Source: JAOUEA01 sp963810915
GTDB taxonomy: Bacteria; Actinomycetota; UBA4738; HRBIN12
Direction: 5' to 3'
Assembly: GCA_963810915.1 (NCBI GenBank)
Contig: CAWEPH010000001.1
Coordinates: 62,001-126,000 of the forward strand
DNA length: 64,000 nucleotides
A program made the position numbers and the translations under genes. Of this stretch, positions 8,630 through 17,716 are shown in pieces (position 1 is the stretch's first letter; the number at the start of each line of letters is the position of its first letter). The notes beneath the pieces are model-generated. The model searched no databases. It was not told the DNA's origin and was given only the letters and a program-made list of their open reading frames with translations.

Positions 8630-8934
8630 CCCTCGCTCCTCCTCCGACCAGAACAGCCGGCAATCGGGGCCGGATATCGTCCACGTCTCACAGAGGGCAG
8701 ATACCGCGATTCTTGTCGCGCCAGTGCCGAGGCGCAAATCCGCCGACAACTCAGCAGCCGGGCGGGGAGCGTTACGGTTTCGCCGATCCCTATATCTCCT
8801 CACGTGCAGGACGTCGTCCTCCCTCTCGAATAGCCCCTGCCTCCTGCTGGGCCGAGCGCAGGAGACTTCTCCCGAAGTCGAACGTGCCACACCGCCTACC
8901 CGGTTGATCGTTGAGCAGTAGATCCTCGACGGTC
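8630..8934. other. About 300 bases with no recognisable gene
   Basis: This stretch between the epoxide hydrolase start and the last recognisable part of the cyclase/ATPase remnant is open on the minus strand, but the translation (rich in Arg, Ser and isolated Cys) resembles no family I know. It is visibly richer in A and T than its surroundings. It probably holds decayed sequence from the missing C-terminal part of the ATPase and the epoxide hydrolase promoter. No insertion-sequence ends were found. Confidence 0.4.
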
Positions 8935-10070
8935 CGGCCTTCAGAACCGTCGCGGCGACCAATTCGGTGAACCGTCGCCACGCCGTGAAGAGTTCTTCAC
9001 GTTCGGCCTTGGACGAAGACTCAATCCCAAGCAGCGGGAGCAACCGCTGGCGGAACCAGGCTTGCTCCTCGCCTTCGGGGAGCACGGCGTCGAGCTTGGT
9101 GGTGGCGACGGTCGGCGTGTCGGATTCCGAGATCCCGGCGTGGGCCTTGAGGATCTCCCCTAGCGCCCAGAACGTGATTCCTTCACCGTAGGGCAGGCAC
9201 CGTCCCTGTCGCCAGGTAGTGAGCTCGGGTTTCCCGTCGACGTAGGCACCGAGTTCGGCGACGATCCGGCTCTTGCCGAGCCCGGGTTCCCCGATCACGG
9301 TCACGAGCTGGGGGGAGGTAGCCGCCACCGTCTTGTCGAAGAGCCCTTGAGCAGCGCGAGGTCGATCTCCCGTCCGATGAACGGGGTGTCGTGCGCACGG
9401 GTGAGGTCGGTCCCGAGCCGAGCTCGCGGGCTCTTCGCCCAGAAGACCCGAACGGGGTCGGACTTGCCCTTGAGTGTCGCGGGTTCGAGCTCTTCGTAGT
9501 CGAAGACCAAGGCCGTGGCTTCGTAAGTGCCGAGGCCGACGGCCACGCCCATCTCCGGACCGACTGAATCCTCGAAGCGGTGTTGATCGTATCTCCGGCG
9601 AGGATCCGCTCTCCCGAGCCCGGAGTAACTCGCAGACGCACGAGAGTCTCGCCGGTGTTGATCCCGACTCGCAGACGGAGTGGGCCCCCGCCCAGTGCTT
9701 CCAGGTCCTCGGCGTCCTCGGCGATCCGAAGACCTGCGCGCACGGCGCGCTCTGGATCGTCCTCATGGGCGGCGGGGACCCCGAAGATGCCTACGACGGC
9801 ATCTCCGATGAACTTCTCCACCACCCCCCCATGGGCCTCGATGTGAGACCGGGCCGTCGCAGCGTAGGCGGCAAGCATCTTGTCGACGTCTTCGGGGTCA
9901 GCGGATTCCGAAGCGGCGGTGAACCCGACCAGATCGCAGAACAGGGCGGTGACGACCTTGCGTTCCTCGGCGACGCGGCGGGCCGGCACGGCGTCGAGCG
10001 GTGTGGCGCACTCGTTGCAGAACTTCGACCCCTCTGGGTTCTCGGTTCCACAGGAGGGACAGGCGGTCAT
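8935..10070 (-). pseudogene. Zinc-ribbon / class III nucleotide cyclase / AAA protein remnant
   Basis: The gene starts at ATG 10070 with a zinc ribbon (CPSCGTENPEG, then CNEC) and a class III cyclase domain (FCDLVGFTAASE, FIGDAVVGIFG, GINTGE). The frame is lost near 9553-9562: the expected MGVAVGLGTYEATALVF continuation lies in another frame. It is lost again near 9340-9350, where the AAA domain (VTVIGEPGLGKSRIV, a Walker A) resumes in a third frame. Recognisable sequence stops around 8937, before the Walker B region and the long helical-repeat C-terminus these regulators normally carry. Two frameshifts plus truncation indicate a dead gene, though one or both shifts could be sequencing errors. 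Confidence 0.78.
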
Positions 10071-10262
10071 CGCGCGAGGATATTCGATGCTCGATGAGGC
10101 GCGCTCAGGTAATGAGGACAGCAGACAACGCCAGCCCGTTACGGATTGAGACAGACCGACACACAGGCCCACGGAGCCCCTCAAGCACCCGGACGGGCCC
10201 GGTCGGCGTCGTGAGGGGTAGCATCCGGACTGCCCGTTCCGGGCCGGTGGGAGGAGGCACTG

Positions 10263-11927
10263 ATGGGCGGTCGTGAGATCCGCGCACCCCGCGGGAGCGC
10301 ATTAACCTGCCGCGCGTGGCCCCAGGAGGCCGCGATGCGGATGCTGATGAACAACCTCGACCCGGACGTGGCCGAGCGGCCCGAGGACCTCGTGGTCTAC
10401 GGCGGGACCGGGCGCGCCGCCCGTTCGTGGGAGGCCTTCGACGCCATCGTGCGCACGCTGCGCGACCTGCAGGACGACGAGACCCTGCTCGTGCAGTCGG
10501 GCAAGCCGGTGGCCGTCTTCCGGACCCACGACATGGCGCCGCGCGTCCTGATCTCCAACTCGATGCTCGTCCCCAAGTGGGCGGACTGGGACACGTTCCG
10601 CGCGCTCGAGGCGCAGGGCCTCACGATGTACGGGCAGATGACCGCGGGCTCCTGGATCTACATCGGGACGCAGGGCATCCTGCAGGGCACCTACGAGACG
10701 CTCGCGGAGTGCGCGCACCAGCACTTCGGGAGCTCGCTCGCCGGCACGATCACGCTGACCGGCGGGCTCGGCGGTATGGGCGGCGCCCAGCCGCTCGCGG
10801 TGACGATGAACGACGGCGTCGCGCTGTGCGTGGAGGTCGATCCGATCCGCATCGAGCGCCGGATCAAGACCCGGTACCTCGACCGGGAGACCGACGACCT
10901 CGACACGGCGCTGGCGTGGGCGGAGGAAGCCAAGGCCGCGCGGGCGGCGGTGTCCATCGGGCTGCTCGGCAACTGCGCCGAGGTCTTGCCCGAGCTCGTT
11001 CGGCGCGGCTGGCGGCCCGACGTCGTCACGGATCAGACGAGCGCGCACGATCCCCTCGGCGGCTACGTCCCCGCCGGGCTCTCGCCGTCGGACGCGACCG
11101 CGCTCCGCACCGACGATCCCGACACGTACGTCCACCGCGCCCACGCGTCCATGGCCGCTCATGTCGAGGCGATGGCGACGTTCCAAGATCGCGGCGCGAT
11201 CACGTTCGACTACGGCAACAACCTCCGAGCCGGGGCGGAGCTCGGCGGGCTCGATCACGATCGGGCGTACGCGTTCCCCGGGTTCGTGCCGGCGTTCGTC
11301 CGCCCGCTCTTCTGCGAGGGGAAGGGCCCGTTCCGGTGGGCGGCGCTCTCCGGCGATCCGGCCGACATCCTTGCGACCGACCAGGCCGTTGCGGAGCTGT
11401 TCCCGGAGAACGAGCGGCTGCAGCGCTGGATCCGGATGGCCGAGGAGCGCGTGGCGTATCAGGGTCTGCCCGCGCGCATCTGCTGGCTCGGCTACGGGGA
11501 GCGCGATCGCGCGGGCGAGCGCTTCAACGAGATGGTGGCATCGGGCGCCGTATCGGCGCCCGTCGTGATCGGGCGCGATCACCTGGACAGCGGGAGCGTC
11601 GCGAGCCCCTACCGCGAGACCGAGTCGATGATGGACGGCTCCGACGCGATCGCCGACTGGCCCATCCTGAACGCGTTGGTCAACACCGCGAGTGGCGCGC
11701 ACTGGGTGAGCGTGCACCACGGCGGGGGCGTCGGGATCGGCTACTCGATCCACGCAGGGATGGTCGTGGTGGCCGACGGAACGGAGAACGCGCGGGCGCG
11801 CCTGGAGCGGGTGCTCGTGAGCGACCCCGGCATGGGCGTGGTCCGCCACGCGGATGCCGGGTACCCGCGCGCGATCGAGGTCGCCGAGGACCGGGGGGTG
11901 CGGATCCCCATGCGGGAGGCGGAGTGA
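10263..11927 (+). CDS. hutU: Urocanate hydratase
   Basis: A 554-residue protein of standard family length. It converts urocanate to imidazolonepropionate in histidine degradation, using tightly bound NAD. The N-terminal REIRAPRG and RMLMNNLDPDVAE motifs are hallmark sequences, as are YGGTGRAARSW, GGLGGMGGAQP (NAD-binding region) and ICWLGYGERDR with the active-site Cys. The ATG at 10263 keeps the conserved RAPRG segment and has GGAGGAGG upstream; an internal ATG at 10335 would cut it off. It is first of three genes on the plus strand and overlaps the next by 4 bases. Confidence 0.96.
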   Translation: MGGREIRAPRGSALTCRAWPQEAAMRMLMNNLDPDVAERPEDLVVYGGTGRAARSWEAFDAIVRTLRDLQDDETLLVQSGKPVAVFRTHDMAPRVLISNSMLVPKWADWDTFRALEAQGLTMYGQMTAGSWIYIGTQGILQGTYETLAECAHQHFGSSLAGTITLTGGLGGMGGAQPLAVTMNDGVALCVEVDPIRIERRIKTRYLDRETDDLDTALAWAEEAKAARAAVSIGLLGNCAEVLPELVRRGWRPDVVTDQTSAHDPLGGYVPAGLSPSDATALRTDDPDTYVHRAHASMAAHVEAMATFQDRGAITFDYGNNLRAGAELGGLDHDRAYAFPGFVPAFVRPLFCEGKGPFRWAALSGDPADILATDQAVAELFPENERLQRWIRMAEERVAYQGLPARICWLGYGERDRAGERFNEMVASGAVSAPVVIGRDHLDSGSVASPYRETESMMDGSDAIADWPILNALVNTASGAHWVSVHHGGGVGIGYSIHAGMVVVADGTENARARLERVLVSDPGMGVVRHADAGYPRAIEVAEDRGVRIPMREAE

Positions 11928-12628
11928 GCCCGGAGCGCCACATCGTCGCGATGGGCGGCGGGGGCTTCACGATGGACGATCCGGTGCTGGACCGCTATGT
12001 CCTGGACCTCGTGGACGCCGCCCGGCCGAAGGTGTGCTTCCTGCCGCACGCGACAGCCGCCCTCCCCGTGTACGTCGTGCGGTTCCTCGACGCGTTCCCC
12101 GCCAGCCGGTTCCAGCCGACGTACCTCGACCTGTTCAACCGCACGGTCGAGGACGTCGCGGGGTTCCTCGCCGAGCAGGACCTGATCTACGTGGGCGGCG
12201 GCAACACCGCCAACCTGCTCGCGATCTGGCGTGTGCACGGTGTGGACGCCGCACTACGCGCGGCCTGGGAGTCCGGCGTCGTCTGCTGCGGGATGAGCGC
12301 CGGCGCCAATTGCTGGTTCGAGGCCTCCACCACGGACTCGTTCCTGCTCGGTCAGGCCGATCCCCTGCGCGACGGGCTCGGGCTGCTCCCGGGCAGCTTC
12401 ACGCCCCACTACGACGCGGAGGAGGCCCGGCGGCCCTCGCTGCGCGCCCTCGTCGGGTCCGGAGCGTTCCCCGAGGGGCTGGCGTGCGACGATTTCGCGG
12501 CCCTGCATTTCGTGGGGACCGAGCCTGTAGAAGCCGTGGCGTCACGGGCGGGAGCTCAGGCGTATCGCGTCACGCGCGGCGACGGGGTCGCCGTGGAGGA
12601 GTCGCTCGAGGTGCGGGCGCTGACGTGA
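11924..12628 (+). CDS. Peptidase E-like (S51 family) protein
   Basis: A 234-residue protein with HIVAMGGGGF at the N-terminus, YVGGGNTANLL near residue 85 and the nucleophile elbow GMSAGANCWFE near residue 122, the Ser-containing signature of S51 peptidases (aspartyl dipeptidase and cyanophycinase relatives). The GTG start overlaps the hutU stop (GTGA), so it is translationally coupled inside the hut operon. A dipeptidase could supply histidine from peptides; a different amide substrate is possible. No signal peptide, so cytoplasmic. Confidence 0.85.
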   Translation: MSPERHIVAMGGGGFTMDDPVLDRYVLDLVDAARPKVCFLPHATAALPVYVVRFLDAFPASRFQPTYLDLFNRTVEDVAGFLAEQDLIYVGGGNTANLLAIWRVHGVDAALRAAWESGVVCCGMSAGANCWFEASTTDSFLLGQADPLRDGLGLLPGSFTPHYDAEEARRPSLRALVGSGAFPEGLACDDFAALHFVGTEPVEAVASRAGAQAYRVTRGDGVAVEESLEVRALT

Positions 12629-12666
12629 GCGCGACAGCCAGAGCCCGAACAGCCTGCCCGAACAGG

Positions 12667-12672
12667 TAGCCT
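12667..12672 (+). promoter_or_regulatory. -10 hexamer TAGCCT, leaderless start of hutH
   Basis: TAGCCT ends 7 bases before the hutH GTG, leaving no room for a ribosome site; transcription would begin at or next to the start codon. hutH may therefore have its own leaderless transcript besides read-through from hutU. Confidence 0.5.
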
Positions 12673-12679
12673 GGCGGCC

Positions 12680-14218
12680 GTGACGGTCGAGGTCGGGGAG
12701 GGGCTCCAACTCGCGGACGTCGTGGCGGTGGCCGACGGCGCCCCCGTCTCGTTCCCCGACACCGCGCGCGAGCGCGTGTTGGCAGCGCGGGCGGTCATCG
12801 AGCGCGCGGTCGAATCGGGCGCCACGATCTACGGCGTCACGACGGGGTTCGGATCGCTGGCCGACGTGCGGATCGACCCCTCGCAGGCCGCCGAGCTGCA
12901 ACATGGCATCGTGCGCTCGCATGCTACCGCGGTGGGTCGCCCGCTCCCCCGGGAGGAGGCCCGCGCGATGCTCTTGTTGCGCGCGCACGTCCTCGCGCTC
13001 GGTCACTCAGGGGTGCGCCCCGCCCTGATCGACCTGATGGTCGAGATGCTCAATCAGGACGTGATCCCGGCGGTGCCGGAGCAGGGCTCACTGGGCGCAT
13101 CGGGCGATCTCGCCCCCCTTGCCAACCTCGCGTTGCCGCTGATCGGCCACGGCGACGTGCTCGCGCCCGAGGGAGGGGTGGAGCCCGCGGCGCCCGCCAT
13201 GGCACGGGCAGGGCTCGAGCCCTTGCGGCTGGAGGCCAAGGAGGGCCTCGCCCTCGTCAACGGTACGCAGGGGATGCTCGCGATCGGCATCCTCGCGGCC
13301 GACCGCGTCGCGCGGCTCACGCGCACCGCCGACGTCGTGGCCGCGATGACCATCGAGGCCGCCCTCGGCACCGACGCCCCGTTCGACGATCGGCTCCAGC
13401 GGCTGCGCCCCCACCCGGGGCAGGCGGCCAGCGCGGCGAACCTGCGCCGCCTGCTGGCGGACTCGCCGATCCGCGAGTCGCACCGCGACAGCCCGCATCT
13501 CGTGCAGGACGCGTACTCGCTCCGATGCGCCCCGCAGGTGCACGGGGCCACCCGCGACACGCTCGCCCACGTCCAGGCCGTGCTGCAGATCGAGACCGGG
13601 AGCGTCTCGGACAACCCCATCGTCCTTCCCGACGGCCACGGAGGCGGCGAGGTGAAGAGCGGGGGTAACTTCCACGGGATGCCGGTGGCCGTCGCCCTCG
13701 ACGCCCTGGCCGCCTCCACCGTGCCGCTCGCCTCCATCAGCGAACGCCGGCTCTATCGGCTGCTCGATGCGAAGCAGTCCAACGACCTCCCCCCGTTCCT
13801 CGTGCACGGCAGCGGCCTGAACAGCGGCTTCATGCTGGTGCAGTACACGGCGGCCTCGCTCGTGAGCGAGTCGAAATCGCTCGCCCATCCCGCGTCGGTG
13901 GATTCGATCCCGTCGAGCGCCGGGCAGGAAGATCACGTGAGCATGGGCATGACAGCCGCCCGCCACGCACGGGAGATCGTCGCCAACGCCGAGACCGTCA
14001 TCGCGCTGGAAGCCCTGGCGGCCGCGCAGGCCCTGGACCTCCGGGCTCCGCTGCAGCCGGGCCCCGCGACCCGCGCGGTGCACGACGCCCTGCGCGCCTC
14101 GATCCCGTTCTTCGAGGCCGACCGCGAATTCGGACCCGACATCGCGGACGCGGTGGCCCTGGTGCGCAGCGGCCTGCTGATCGCCGCCGCGGGATCGGTC
14201 ACGGGACCCCTCGACTGA
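12680..14218 (+). CDS. hutH: Histidine ammonia-lyase
   Basis: A 512-residue protein that deaminates histidine to urocanate. The MIO prosthetic group forms from Ala140-Ser141-Gly142 within SLGASGDLAPLA, and YGVTTGFGSL near residue 51 carries the catalytic tyrosine. KSGGNFHG and QEDHVSMGM are further family hallmarks. It follows the peptidase gene after 51 bases and starts at GTG. Its stop is one base from the stop of convergent hutI. Together hutH, hutU and hutI would take histidine to formiminoglutamate; no hutG or hutF is in the window. Confidence 0.96.
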   Translation: MTVEVGEGLQLADVVAVADGAPVSFPDTARERVLAARAVIERAVESGATIYGVTTGFGSLADVRIDPSQAAELQHGIVRSHATAVGRPLPREEARAMLLLRAHVLALGHSGVRPALIDLMVEMLNQDVIPAVPEQGSLGASGDLAPLANLALPLIGHGDVLAPEGGVEPAAPAMARAGLEPLRLEAKEGLALVNGTQGMLAIGILAADRVARLTRTADVVAAMTIEAALGTDAPFDDRLQRLRPHPGQAASAANLRRLLADSPIRESHRDSPHLVQDAYSLRCAPQVHGATRDTLAHVQAVLQIETGSVSDNPIVLPDGHGGGEVKSGGNFHGMPVAVALDALAASTVPLASISERRLYRLLDAKQSNDLPPFLVHGSGLNSGFMLVQYTAASLVSESKSLAHPASVDSIPSSAGQEDHVSMGMTAARHAREIVANAETVIALEALAAAQALDLRAPLQPGPATRAVHDALRASIPFFEADREFGPDIADAVALVRSGLLIAAAGSVTGPLD

Positions 14219-14219
14219 A

Positions 14220-15458
14220 TCAGGCGGTGACGCGGCTCCAGGCCGGCTTGCCCCCGATGAAGGTCGCCACGACGGGGTCGTGGCCGGGGCGGTAGGGGAC
14301 CTGAGCGAACGACGGCTCCTCGAGCAGCAGGAAGTCGGCGCGCTTGCCCACCTCCAGCGTGCCCAGCCGATCCTCGAGACCGAGGACCCACGCCGGGTTC
14401 GCGGTGGCGGCGGTGAGCGCGTCCAGTGGAGGGAAGCCGTAGACCGTCGACGCCATGACGATCGCCTCGGGCATCGAACAGGTGGGGGAGGTGCCGGGGT
14501 TGAAGTCAGTCGCGATCGCGAGGGCCGCGCCCGCCTCACGCAGCGCCCCGACCGGCGGACGCGCAGAACGCAGGAAGAACGAGGATGCCGGCAGGAGCCC
14601 GGCCACGGTGGCGGGTGCCTCGGCCAGGGCCCGCACCCCGTCGTCTCCGCAGTGGTTCAGATGGTCGGCGCTCCGGGCGCCGAGCCGCACCGCCGCCTCG
14701 GCGGCTCCGCTGGGCCCGAGCTGGTCGGCGTGCACACGCAGCGGGAGGCCGGCCGTCGCGGCGGCAGCCGCGACGGCCTCGAGGTCGTCGATGGAGAAGG
14801 CGATGTCCTCGACGTAGATGTCCACCTGGTCCGCGATCCCCTCGGCTGCCGCCGAGGGGATCAACTCCCCGCACGCGACCCGCACCCAGTCTGAGCGTGC
14901 CATGCTTTCGGGCACGGCGTGACAGGCGAGGAGCGTCACCGTGCACGTCTGCGTCGCGACCTCCGCGGCGAGACGCCGCGCCAGACGCGCCTGGCGGAGC
15001 TCTTCCTCGAGCCCGAGCCCGTACCCCGTCTTCAGCTCGAGCGCGGTGGTGCCGTGCGCGAGCATCTCGGCGACGAGCGGTCTGCAGAACCCCAAGACGG
15101 CATCGTCCGACGCTTCGCGCAGGAGCCGGCTGGACCGGAAGATCCCGCCCTCCATCCCGTGGAGCTCGGCGTAGGACACGCCGCGCAGGCGGGCCTCGAA
15201 CTCGTCGGCGCGCCATCCGATGAAGGGAAGGTGCACGTGCGCGTCGACGAATCCGGGCACGAGGCATCCACGCTCGATCGTGCCCACGGTGGGAGCCCAC
15301 GGCAGCCCGGAGGCGGGGCCGGCGTACACGATCGTGCCCGATCCGTCCCATGCCACGCCGGCCTCCGGTGTGACGCGCGCAGCGGACCCGGATCCGCGCG
15401 CCGGGAGCGGGCCGGCGGCGGTCGCCATGCTCGCCGCGACCGCCGCACCGCGCTCCAT
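14220..15458 (-). CDS. hutI: Imidazolonepropionase
   Basis: A 412-residue amidohydrolase-fold enzyme that opens the imidazolone ring to give formiminoglutamate. It has the metal-binding DAHVHL motif after LVPGFV, the ELKTGYGL segment typical of HutI, HADQLGPSG, and the family signature TDFNPGTSPT. It lies on the opposite strand to hutUH and converges with hutH. The ATG at 15458 is chosen because a TAGGCT hexamer lies 7 bases upstream; the open frame extends 18 codons further, which I consider non-coding. Confidence 0.94.
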   Translation of the reverse strand: MERGAAVAASMATAAGPLPARGSGSAARVTPEAGVAWDGSGTIVYAGPASGLPWAPTVGTIERGCLVPGFVDAHVHLPFIGWRADEFEARLRGVSYAELHGMEGGIFRSSRLLREASDDAVLGFCRPLVAEMLAHGTTALELKTGYGLGLEEELRQARLARRLAAEVATQTCTVTLLACHAVPESMARSDWVRVACGELIPSAAAEGIADQVDIYVEDIAFSIDDLEAVAAAAATAGLPLRVHADQLGPSGAAEAAVRLGARSADHLNHCGDDGVRALAEAPATVAGLLPASSFFLRSARPPVGALREAGAALAIATDFNPGTSPTCSMPEAIVMASTVYGFPPLDALTAATANPAWVLGLEDRLGTLEVGKRADFLLLEEPSFAQVPYRPGHDPVVATFIGGKPAWSRVTA

Positions 15459-15465
15459 CCGCCGA

Positions 15466-15471
15466 AGCCTA
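15466..15471 (-). promoter_or_regulatory. -10 hexamer TAGGCT, leaderless start of hutI
   Basis: On the minus strand TAGGCT is followed by 7 bases and then the hutI ATG at 15458. There is no ribosome site, which fits a leaderless mRNA. Confidence 0.5.
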
Positions 15472-15502
15472 GCCGCATCGGCTCGCTTCGGGGTGGTGGT
15501 CG

Positions 15503-15508
15503 TACGCT
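15503..15508 (+). promoter_or_regulatory. -10 hexamer TACGCT, leaderless start of SRPBCC gene
   Basis: TACGCT ends 6 bases before the GTG at 15515. It lies 32 bases from the hutI -10 on the other strand, so this short spacer appears to drive two divergent leaderless transcripts. Confidence 0.45.
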
Positions 15509-15514
15509 GCAACC

Positions 15515-15991
15515 GTGAGGGTCGAACGTCGGATCGTGCTGCCCATCCCGTCGCAGGAGGCGTGGGACGTGTTGGTGGACTGGGAGCGTCAGGCGACGTG
15601 GATGCTGGACGCGGACCGCGTCGAGGTGGTGTCGGCGCACCGTGAGGGCGAAGGGGTTCGCCTGGCCGTCAAGACGCGGATCGCGGGCATCCCCGCGTTC
15701 ACGGAGCCCATGGAGGTCACGCGGTGGGACCCGCCGCACCGCCTCGACATCCGTCACGGCAGCATGGTCGTGGGGGAGGGAAGCTGGACGCTCGAGCCGG
15801 TCGTGGGCGGGACATCGTTCGAGTGGATCGAGGACGTCCGGCTCGCCGTTCCGTTGGTGGGCGAGCTCGCCGCGGCTTCGTACCGCCCGGTGATGCGGAT
15901 GCTGATGGGCCGTGCGATGGACGGTCTGCGCCGGTACGTGATCGCGACCGGTCCCGGGCGCCTCAGCCCGCGAACGCCGACGCGATCGTGA
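15515..15991 (+). CDS. SRPBCC family (START-like) protein
   Basis: A 158-residue single-domain protein. The N-terminus VERRIVLPIPSQEAWDVLVDWE is the classic first strand and helix of polyketide-cyclase/SRPBCC proteins, and a long C-terminal helix (VGELAAASYRPVMRMLMGRAMDGL) closes the hydrophobic pocket. Such proteins bind small lipophilic ligands; the ligand is unknown. Its last 29 bases overlap the end of the convergent PAS-GGDEF gene. It is divergent from hutI, with both -10 elements in the 56-base spacer. Confidence 0.78.
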   Translation: MRVERRIVLPIPSQEAWDVLVDWERQATWMLDADRVEVVSAHREGEGVRLAVKTRIAGIPAFTEPMEVTRWDPPHRLDIRHGSMVVGEGSWTLEPVVGGTSFEWIEDVRLAVPLVGELAAASYRPVMRMLMGRAMDGLRRYVIATGPGRLSPRTPTRS

Positions 15992-17588
15992 CGCGGTCTC
16001 GGCCCGATCCCTTGGCGTCGTAGAGGGCCGTGTCGGCGGCGACGAGGAGCGCGGTCGCGTCGTTCACGACGTCGCCCACGCGTGTGACGAGACCCAAGCT
16101 CGCGGTGATCCGCAAGGCCCCCGCACTCGTGAGGATCGCCTCGCGGCCGATCTCCTCACGGATCCGCTCCGCGGCATGCTCCGCGTCGTGGCCCTCCGCC
16201 CCCGGCAGCACGACCATGAATTCCTCGCCCCCGAAGCGGCCGACGGAATCGTAGGCGCGGACCGCGAGCCGGAGCCGGTCGGCCACCTCGCGCAGGACCT
16301 CGTCGCCGACCACGTGGCCGTAGGTGTCGTTCACCTGCTTGAAGTGATCCAGGTCGACCATCGCGAGGCTCACCGGCGTGCCCTGACGATCCGAACGGGC
16401 CAGCTCCTCCATCAGGATCTCGATGATCCGGTTGTGGTTCCACAGGCCCGTCAGCGGGTCGTGCGTCGCGGCCTCTTCGGCCGTCGCCTTCGCCGCCTGC
16501 AGCTCCGCTTCCACGCGTTTGCGCTCGGTGATGTCGCGGATCAGCCCGACGAACAAGCGGTCGTCTCCCACCTTCGCCTCGGAGACGGAGATGTCGATGG
16601 GGAACACCGCCCCGTCCTTGCGGCGCGCGACGGTCTCGCGTCCGGCTCCCAGGATGTGCGCGACACCGGTCGCGAGGTACCGCTGGATGTGCGCGTCGTG
16701 ACGGGTGCCGTCGCCGTCCGTCATGAGCAGGTTCACGCTCGCTCCGATGAGCTCCTGCTCGCCGTACCCGAAGATGCGCTCGGTGGCCGGGTTGATCGAG
16801 CGGATCGTGCCGTGCTCATCGATCGTGATGATGGCGTCGAGCGCCGTGTTCACGATGGCCGTCGTGCGAGCCTCGCTGCGGGCCAGCGCTGCCGTCCGCT
16901 CGTCTACGCGGCGCTCCAACTCCGCGTTCTTCACGACGATGGCCCGGCGCGTATGCCGGGCGAAGCCGGCGATCCCCACGAAGAGCACCGCGAGGAAGAC
17001 GAGCACGGCCACGTTCACGGCCTGCACCCGGTTCCGGGCGTCCTGTTCGCTGTGGCCGATGTCGGTGGCGAGCTGCTGGGTCTGCGCGATCAGCGTCATG
17101 AACAGGGCATCGAACTCCTGGTCGGAGCGGGTCCCGATCTGCCCCGTGCTCTCCCGGTGCTGCCACCTGGACGTCGCCTGGCTGGTGAAGCTGTCCACCT
17201 GCGCGGCGAGCAGGCGGAGGTCCTCACGGACGCTGGGATCCGTCGCGGGATGGATCGTCTGGCCCGTCAAGGAGGAACCGCCGTTCGCGGCGGCGTCCAC
17301 GAGCCGCGAGGCGTCGCCCAGGTGCCCGAAGATATCGCGCGACACATCGACCGACCGGTCTCCTCCCAGCGCCTGCACCAGGAAGAGGTGTGCGATGCTC
17401 ACGTGGTTGGCGACGCCGTCGGCGACGGGCGCCAATTCGTTCTGCGCACGGGTGATCCGGGCGGCCGCGAGCTGTCCGTAAGCTACGAGGCCCATGGCGG
17501 TGATCGCCATCAGCAGGATCAGCGCGGTCAACGCGTCGCGCCCGCGACGTGACCGCGGCTCCACGCGGTGGGGGGCTTCCGGTGTCAT
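15963..17588 (-). CDS. Membrane-bound PAS-GGDEF diguanylate cyclase
   Basis: A 541-residue protein. An N-terminal membrane helix (about 19-42), an extracytoplasmic helical sensor region (about 45-185) and a second membrane helix (about 190-212) lead to a short coiled coil, a PAS domain (about 245-370, ending in the GLIRDITERKRVEAEL PAC motif) and a C-terminal GGDEF domain. The signature is GGEEF, in the canonical range, and DLDHFKQVND is present. It should make cyclic di-GMP in response to an outside or PAS-sensed cue. The ATG at 17588 follows an AAGAG-type site; the frame is open further upstream without protein-like sequence. Confidence 0.9.
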   Translation of the reverse strand: MTPEAPHRVEPRSRRGRDALTALILLMAITAMGLVAYGQLAAARITRAQNELAPVADGVANHVSIAHLFLVQALGGDRSVDVSRDIFGHLGDASRLVDAAANGGSSLTGQTIHPATDPSVREDLRLLAAQVDSFTSQATSRWQHRESTGQIGTRSDQEFDALFMTLIAQTQQLATDIGHSEQDARNRVQAVNVAVLVFLAVLFVGIAGFARHTRRAIVVKNAELERRVDERTAALARSEARTTAIVNTALDAIITIDEHGTIRSINPATERIFGYGEQELIGASVNLLMTDGDGTRHDAHIQRYLATGVAHILGAGRETVARRKDGAVFPIDISVSEAKVGDDRLFVGLIRDITERKRVEAELQAAKATAEEAATHDPLTGLWNHNRIIEILMEELARSDRQGTPVSLAMVDLDHFKQVNDTYGHVVGDEVLREVADRLRLAVRAYDSVGRFGGEEFMVVLPGAEGHDAEHAAERIREEIGREAILTSAGALRITASLGLVTRVGDVVNDATALLVAADTALYDAKGSGRDRVTIASAFAG

Positions 17589-17716
17589 CTCTTGGGGAAC
17601 ATCGGTCAGACGGGGGACCGCTTGAGGTAGGCCGGATGGTCCCTTCGGGTGGTTCTCGGGTAGGTGAGGGCCCCGATCCAGATGGGTCCGACGCAGGGGC
17701 TCGGTGAGCCGGTCCC
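17589..17716. other. Spacer between cupin and PAS-GGDEF genes
   Basis: These 128 bases separate two genes on the same (minus) strand. They contain several GC-rich inverted stretches, but I see no clear promoter, terminator hairpin or known RNA. Confidence 0.3.

Noticed and set aside
7748..9766. A single long minus-strand frame joining the AAA fragment and the epoxide hydrolase
   Set aside because: The middle ~300 bases are not protein-like, and the epoxide hydrolase has its own ATG with a strong ribosome site at 8629.
17589..17716. Possible cyclic-di-GMP riboswitch before the PAS-GGDEF gene
   Set aside because: The spacer has G/C-rich inverted stretches, but I could not fit the conserved tetraloop/receptor elements of known cyclic-di-GMP riboswitches.
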